Below, in pieces: positions 61,101 to 64,000 of a DNA stretch of 64,000 bases. The first letter of the stretch is position 1. Each line of letters starts with the position of its first letter. The stretch comes from Gossypium raimondii (taxonomy: Eukaryota; Streptophyta; Magnoliopsida; Malvales; Malvaceae). The stretch is taken from NCBI RefSeq assembly GCF_025698545.1, contig NC_068566.1:6059362-6123361 (forward strand), in the 5' to 3' direction. The translations under genes and the position numbers were made by a program. A model generated the notes under the pieces. That model was not told the DNA's origin and did not search any database. It saw only the letters and a program-made list of their open reading frames with translations.

Positions 61101-62852
61101 ATTATAGATCAAGTAATTAATTATAAAACTAAACTTGTTTTCTTTTAATTCCTACATTGCATGCACCTCTAAACAAATCGTTGGTGTCCTTGTACTGCTT
61201 GTTTTCTTAAATAAATAATTTATTTAGCAGGGATGCTGAGGATTTTTGGGGGTCCAGAAGAATGTTTTGTTTGACTCCTTAGTTCATTTTCTTCTTTGCA
61301 AACTCTCATCTCGTTGGGTGTCATGTGGCAGGGAGTTATAACTGAGGATGTAGTTCAGCTCAGGAAATATATTGGAGCACCTGGAATGGCTGTTCTCCAG
61401 TTTGGTAATATATTGCTACTAATCAGCTGTGATATCATCTTTTTGAACTATCATTTTTGACTGATGGCCTTTAATTTGGCATTTTGTGATATTGTAGTTT
61501 TGTCCCATTTTCTCTTGGTTTAGGTTTTGGTAGTGACTCTAGCAACCCTCATTTACCTCACAATCACGAGCACAATCAAGTTGTGTACACTGGAACACAT
61601 GACAATGACACGGTAAATCTCCTTCAAGATTCTTCATTGGTCTCTTATTTTTGGTTTCATTGTTGCTTGAAAGTTGGAATGCTACATGCTAGGAAGGATA
61701 GGTGCTTTTGGGAACTTTATTCTATCTGAACAAACTTCATTAATCAAATGCAATTTTAAACAAAACAAGCACAATTTTTTGGATATGGAATGATGGAAAT
61801 CACAATAACCATCGAGACAAAACCAGTGAAGGCAAAACTCAAAAAGATATGCCAGTACCTCTCTCTTTCAATTTTCAGAAAAAAATATTGAAAAAAAAAT
61901 ACGAACAACAATGTCAGTAAGGTAATCACCCTTGTCCCGAATGCTAATATCTGGAGCAAACATCCCAATCTAGAAAATTGTCTGGCTCTGAATATATAAT
62001 ATGGAGGAAGAAGAGTAGGAATGAAGAATGAAAGAGAGCAATGAGGTCTGGAATTTGATGTCGTTAGTCATAAATTCGAGCTAAAGGCATATTGTGGTTT
62101 GGTTTGACATTTTTATTTTACCAAATGCTTAGATATTGCATGCTAATAGTTCTTTTGATTGTCTCATAGATCCAAGGTTGGTGGAGCAATTTGATGGAAC
62201 AAGAGAGGTCCAATGTGAGTTTTCTTTGTTATGCTAAATCTTCTGACCGGATTTATCATCTTGTATTTGTCTTACATAATAAATTCATCCCAGGTATTCA
62301 AGTATCTTCGTATCACTGAAGAAGATGAGATCTCATGGGCACTGATCCAAGCTGCAGTTTCTTCAATAGCTCAAACTACTATCATAACCATGCAGGATGT
62401 TCTTGGGTTGGACAGTTCTGCCAGGATGAACATTCCTGCAACACAGGTAAACATAATTTCTTCAAATGCGTGCATATGACAATGGTCTGTAGCAGGAGGT
62501 AGTTCAGGTTCATGCATCTAGAAACCTGTTGATTAAGGAATAGAGCATTAATTGTGGTCTAAGTTCTGATGCCATATTTCAGAATATTCATTGCTATTTT
62601 AACTTGATTAGAACTTAATTATTTTTCCTTTTATCTTTATTATGGGAAAAAAGAAAAAGTGATTTGTGTAATTTAAGCGTCCCATATTCAAACTAGGGTT
62701 TTCACACATCTCACCGTGGCTTTTTGTTTGGTAACCACTATGTGCAGCATGGAAACTGGAGTTGGAGGATACCTAATTCCACGAGTTTTGATAGCCTGGA
62801 AAAAGAAGCGTTAAGATTAAGAGAGATGCTTTCCATGTACGGTCGAAAGTAG
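52160..62852 (+). CDS. DPE1: 4-alpha-glucanotransferase (disproportionating enzyme 1), chloroplastic, 16 exons, 569 aa
   Basis: Exons: 52160-52504, 52615-52665, 53034-53122, 53215-53275, 53350-53428, 54368-54504, 54612-54770, 54862-54938, 55388-55527, 55618-55649, 55731-55805, 61332-61404, 61524-61612, 62170-62214, 62294-62446, 62748-62852. All borders are GT/AG and all phases join. The N-terminus (MAIPIPLLFSSPSF) is a transit peptide. The GH77 body begins RRAGILLHPTSFKGAYGIGD. GDMPIYVGYHSADVW is in exon 7. The nucleophile Asp lies in RIDHFRGF (exon 9), the acid/base Glu in IIAEDL (exon 11) and the third catalytic Asp in GTHDNDT (exon 13). The enzyme transfers glucan chains between maltooligosaccharides in plastid starch breakdown, releasing glucose. 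Arabidopsis DPE1 is of similar length. The ATG at 52160 is the first in frame. Intron 11 (55806-61331) is swollen by an antisense copia element. The coding sequence itself is undamaged. Confidence 0.95.
55995..56189 (-). repeat. 3' LTR of the copia element (left copy)
   Basis: 195 bp, TGAAAAAACTCAGAGG to ATTCTAACA on the plus strand. Against the right copy I count seven substitutions and one 3-bp indel (AAAGAGAGG versus AAGAGG). The element is thus neither new nor ancient. Confidence 0.95.
56197..56586 (-). pseudogene. copia RNase H domain
   Basis: The reading starts TWRSKKQSVVARSSAEAEYR and continues KMYCDNQAAVSRAHNPVHHD, then RTKHVEIDRHFIKE and QQVADMLTKSL. The acidic residues of RNase H (E in AEAEYRAL, D in YCDNQAA and the HIEID-type D) are present. 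The domain itself is open, but it is separated from the RT by stops near 56600-56740. Confidence 0.9.
56739..57749 (-). pseudogene. copia reverse transcriptase, interrupted
   Basis: 57749-57285 reads WRQAVMEEMKALKNNETWEV, then GCKWIFTTKFQPDGRIDRYK, ARLVARGFTQTYGLDYNETF and LDVKNAFLNGELNEEVYM, giving the first catalytic D in QLDVKNAFL. The YVDD catalytic box is encoded near 57136-57147 but lies between open frames. 57101-56739 gives LKDLGSLKYFLGMEVARS and RYQHLVGRLIYLSHTRPDIA. Stops at about 57285 and 57105 split the domain. Confidence 0.9.
58519..59241 (-). pseudogene. copia GAG-preintegrase and integrase
   Basis: 59241-58843 carries the zinc motif LWHRRLRHPNFVYLKKHL with CEICQLSKHTR (HHCC). 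After an in-frame TAG (about 58840) the core follows at 58830-58519: WFITFIDDRTRVCWVYLL, TLRADNGREYFNSVL and QQNGISERKNRHLLDVA. These hold the D, D and E of the catalytic triad. A second stop lies at the end of this block. Confidence 0.9.
59285..59700 (-). pseudogene. copia zinc knuckle and protease
   Basis: 59700-59640 encodes CSHCNRVGHTKEKC, a CX2CX4HX4C knuckle of the nucleocapsid. The protease follows, with WILDSGASDHMTG (active site DSG) at about 59410-59370. A frameshift at about 59270 separates it from the next block, whose continuation LSYNLLSISKLT is found in another frame. Confidence 0.9.
60253..60498 (-). pseudogene. copia gag N-terminal region
   Basis: From the ATG at 60498 the frame reads MGDINEDFSETETSQITQNI, then LIITNHQLDGKNFLQWSQSV and VIRGRGKLGYINGEI, the usual start of copia gag. 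It ends in a stop at 60253. 60250-59700 has only broken pieces. Confidence 0.85.
60581..60772 (-). repeat. 5' LTR of the copia element (right copy)
   Basis: 192 bp, TGAAAAAACTCAGAGG to ATTCTAACA on the plus strand. It is next to the primer-binding site, which fixes it as the 5' LTR of a minus-strand element. Confidence 0.95.
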
Positions 62853-63646
62853 TTCAGGAAAGCTTCATATCTTTCTTTTCCTCAGTCATTACACATGATT
62901 TTAGTGCCACCCCCACCATTATGTGTCTAAAAACAATCTCTCTAGCTTTGAATAAGTTCTTTTAAAAAGCTTGATACCCTTTCATTTCTTTCTCGTTAAT
63001 ATCTTACTTTCTAAATATATGCATATGCCTATTGCCATGTTTGCTACTCAACAGTAATGAAATCAGTCTCTAGCTTCATTGAGAGCGCTATCTATCTACT
63101 TTGGTAAGTTTTCAGCATCTACCCACTAGCAAGCTGTGATGAGTAGAATCATGTTGGTTGAAGTATTTAACCAGTCCCTTTATCATAGATAAATTAGTCT
63201 ATGTACCATGAAACTGAATAGTTTAATCCTATACATTAGATATTAAGTAAAATTGATAGTGTATTAATGGAAAATCCATTTCAATGTTGATTTGAGTTCT
63301 TGAAATTTGACAATATAGACCTGTAAATAAAATTGAAGCAGCAAAACCAATTTCTTCTATTAAGAACATACACTTTTTCTTGTTTCAAATGTACAAAAGA
63401 TAAAATTACTCCAATGGATTAAATTGCCTTTTACTTTAACTCATGATGTAGAGAGCATAGTAAACAGAATTGAACTTGAATTTGATTGTTTTCCTTTTAC
63501 AATCATTTTGGGTATATAAATTGAATATCAAGATTAATGGTATTGAAAATGAAATTAATAATAAGAAAAAGAAAATCAGAAGAAAATTTCAAGTAGTGAA
63601 TTCTTTCCCGAATTTGGGCATATAAAATGGAGCAGCAAGGTAAAAC

Positions 63647-63916
63647 CTATGCAGCGTTCTCAATTGCTTGGATGCATTCCAATACAGTTGCCTTCTTTGA
63701 CATTGCTGATATCAAGGCTTCATGAATCACCTTGTTGTTTTTCAACAGGGATCCAGCAAACAGAACCTGTGTTAGTTTCACCTTTAACATTAGCTTTCAT
63801 TTATCCTTTAATGGTATTATGAAGCTGAAAGGCAACTTTAAGTAACTTACTGCCCATCTAGTTAGATTTTGCTGCTGATCATTGCTTAGTTTTGGTTGGC
63901 TCCTGTTTATGAATCT
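63647..63916 (-). CDS. Last two exons of an unidentified gene running off the right edge
   Basis: Penultimate exon 63916-63851 (CTGCAG|AGATTC, GGGCA|GTAAGT) encodes RFINRSQPKLSNDQQQNL then TRWA. Last exon 63766-63647 (ACACAG|GTTCTG) encodes VLFAGSLLKNNKVIHEALIS, then AMSKKATVLECIQAIENAA and TAG. Both are in phase 0 and have good splice borders, so this is a real coding end. The polar helix-rich text has no motif I recognise. The gene converges with DPE1, with about 800 bp between stop codons. The rest lies outside the window. Confidence 0.7.
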
Positions 63917-64000
63917 CTGCAGAGAATACAGACAAGAGTTAGTTGCTAAAAAGGTAAGCAACTAATGAAATCTAGTTCAACTTTGGCTAAAAGGGTTTTT

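Overview
The window looks like nuclear DNA of a dicot plant, most likely Gossypium (cotton) or a close Malvaceae relative. The reasons are intron-containing genes for two plastid proteins (DPE1 and SEP2), a very AT-rich background, and LTRs with TGTAACACcCCTAACCC / GGGTTAGGGGTGTTACA ends and CACACGG...CCGTGTG palindromes. I know those LTR features from cotton genomic sequence by memory; no search was run.

Five genes can be supported. (1) 9122-11273, minus: a five-exon plastid-type membrane protein of 259 aa, DUF948-like. (2) 34222-35333, minus: a two-exon single-pass membrane protein of 152 aa. (3) 42999-43685, plus: stress enhanced protein 2 (SEP2), two exons, 193 aa. (4) 52160-62852, plus: plastidial 4-alpha-glucanotransferase DPE1, 16 exons, 569 aa, all catalytic motifs present. 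Its intron 11 is enlarged to about 5.5 kb by an antisense Ty1/copia element. (5) 63647 to beyond the right edge, minus: the last two exons of an unidentified gene, tail to tail with DPE1. DPE1 (starch and maltooligosaccharide metabolism) and SEP2 (thylakoid LHC-like protein) both act in the chloroplast, but nothing shows that they are linked functionally.

The rest is mainly transposable elements. 1-6555: two decayed LINEs separated by an inverted, truncated LTR. 11551-28615: a nest that can be dated by order of insertion. An old LTR holds solo LTR A (TSD GTTAT) and a Ty3/gypsy Athila/Tat-like element (16143-28154, TSD CTCGT/CCCGT). The 5' LTR of that element was itself hit by solo LTR B (TSD GTTAC) and by a small chimeric retroelement (TSD ACTTT). 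Once the two insertions are subtracted, the 5' LTR is 1507 bp against 1488 bp for the 3' LTR. 28950-30480 and 45010-45940: antisense LINE remnants. 30702-34010 and 36519-38655: inverted-repeat DNA elements, including a Pack-MULE-like element (31571-32969) that carries what looks like the first exon of a mitochondrial calcium uptake (MICU) gene. 46230-49035: a 2.8-kb solo LTR with perfect TSD ATACA.

No rRNA, tRNA, CRISPR or bacterial-type system was seen. The most informative content is the nested insertion history, the chimeric retroelement, the RT/IN-less gypsy derivative and the gene fragment captured in the TIR element.
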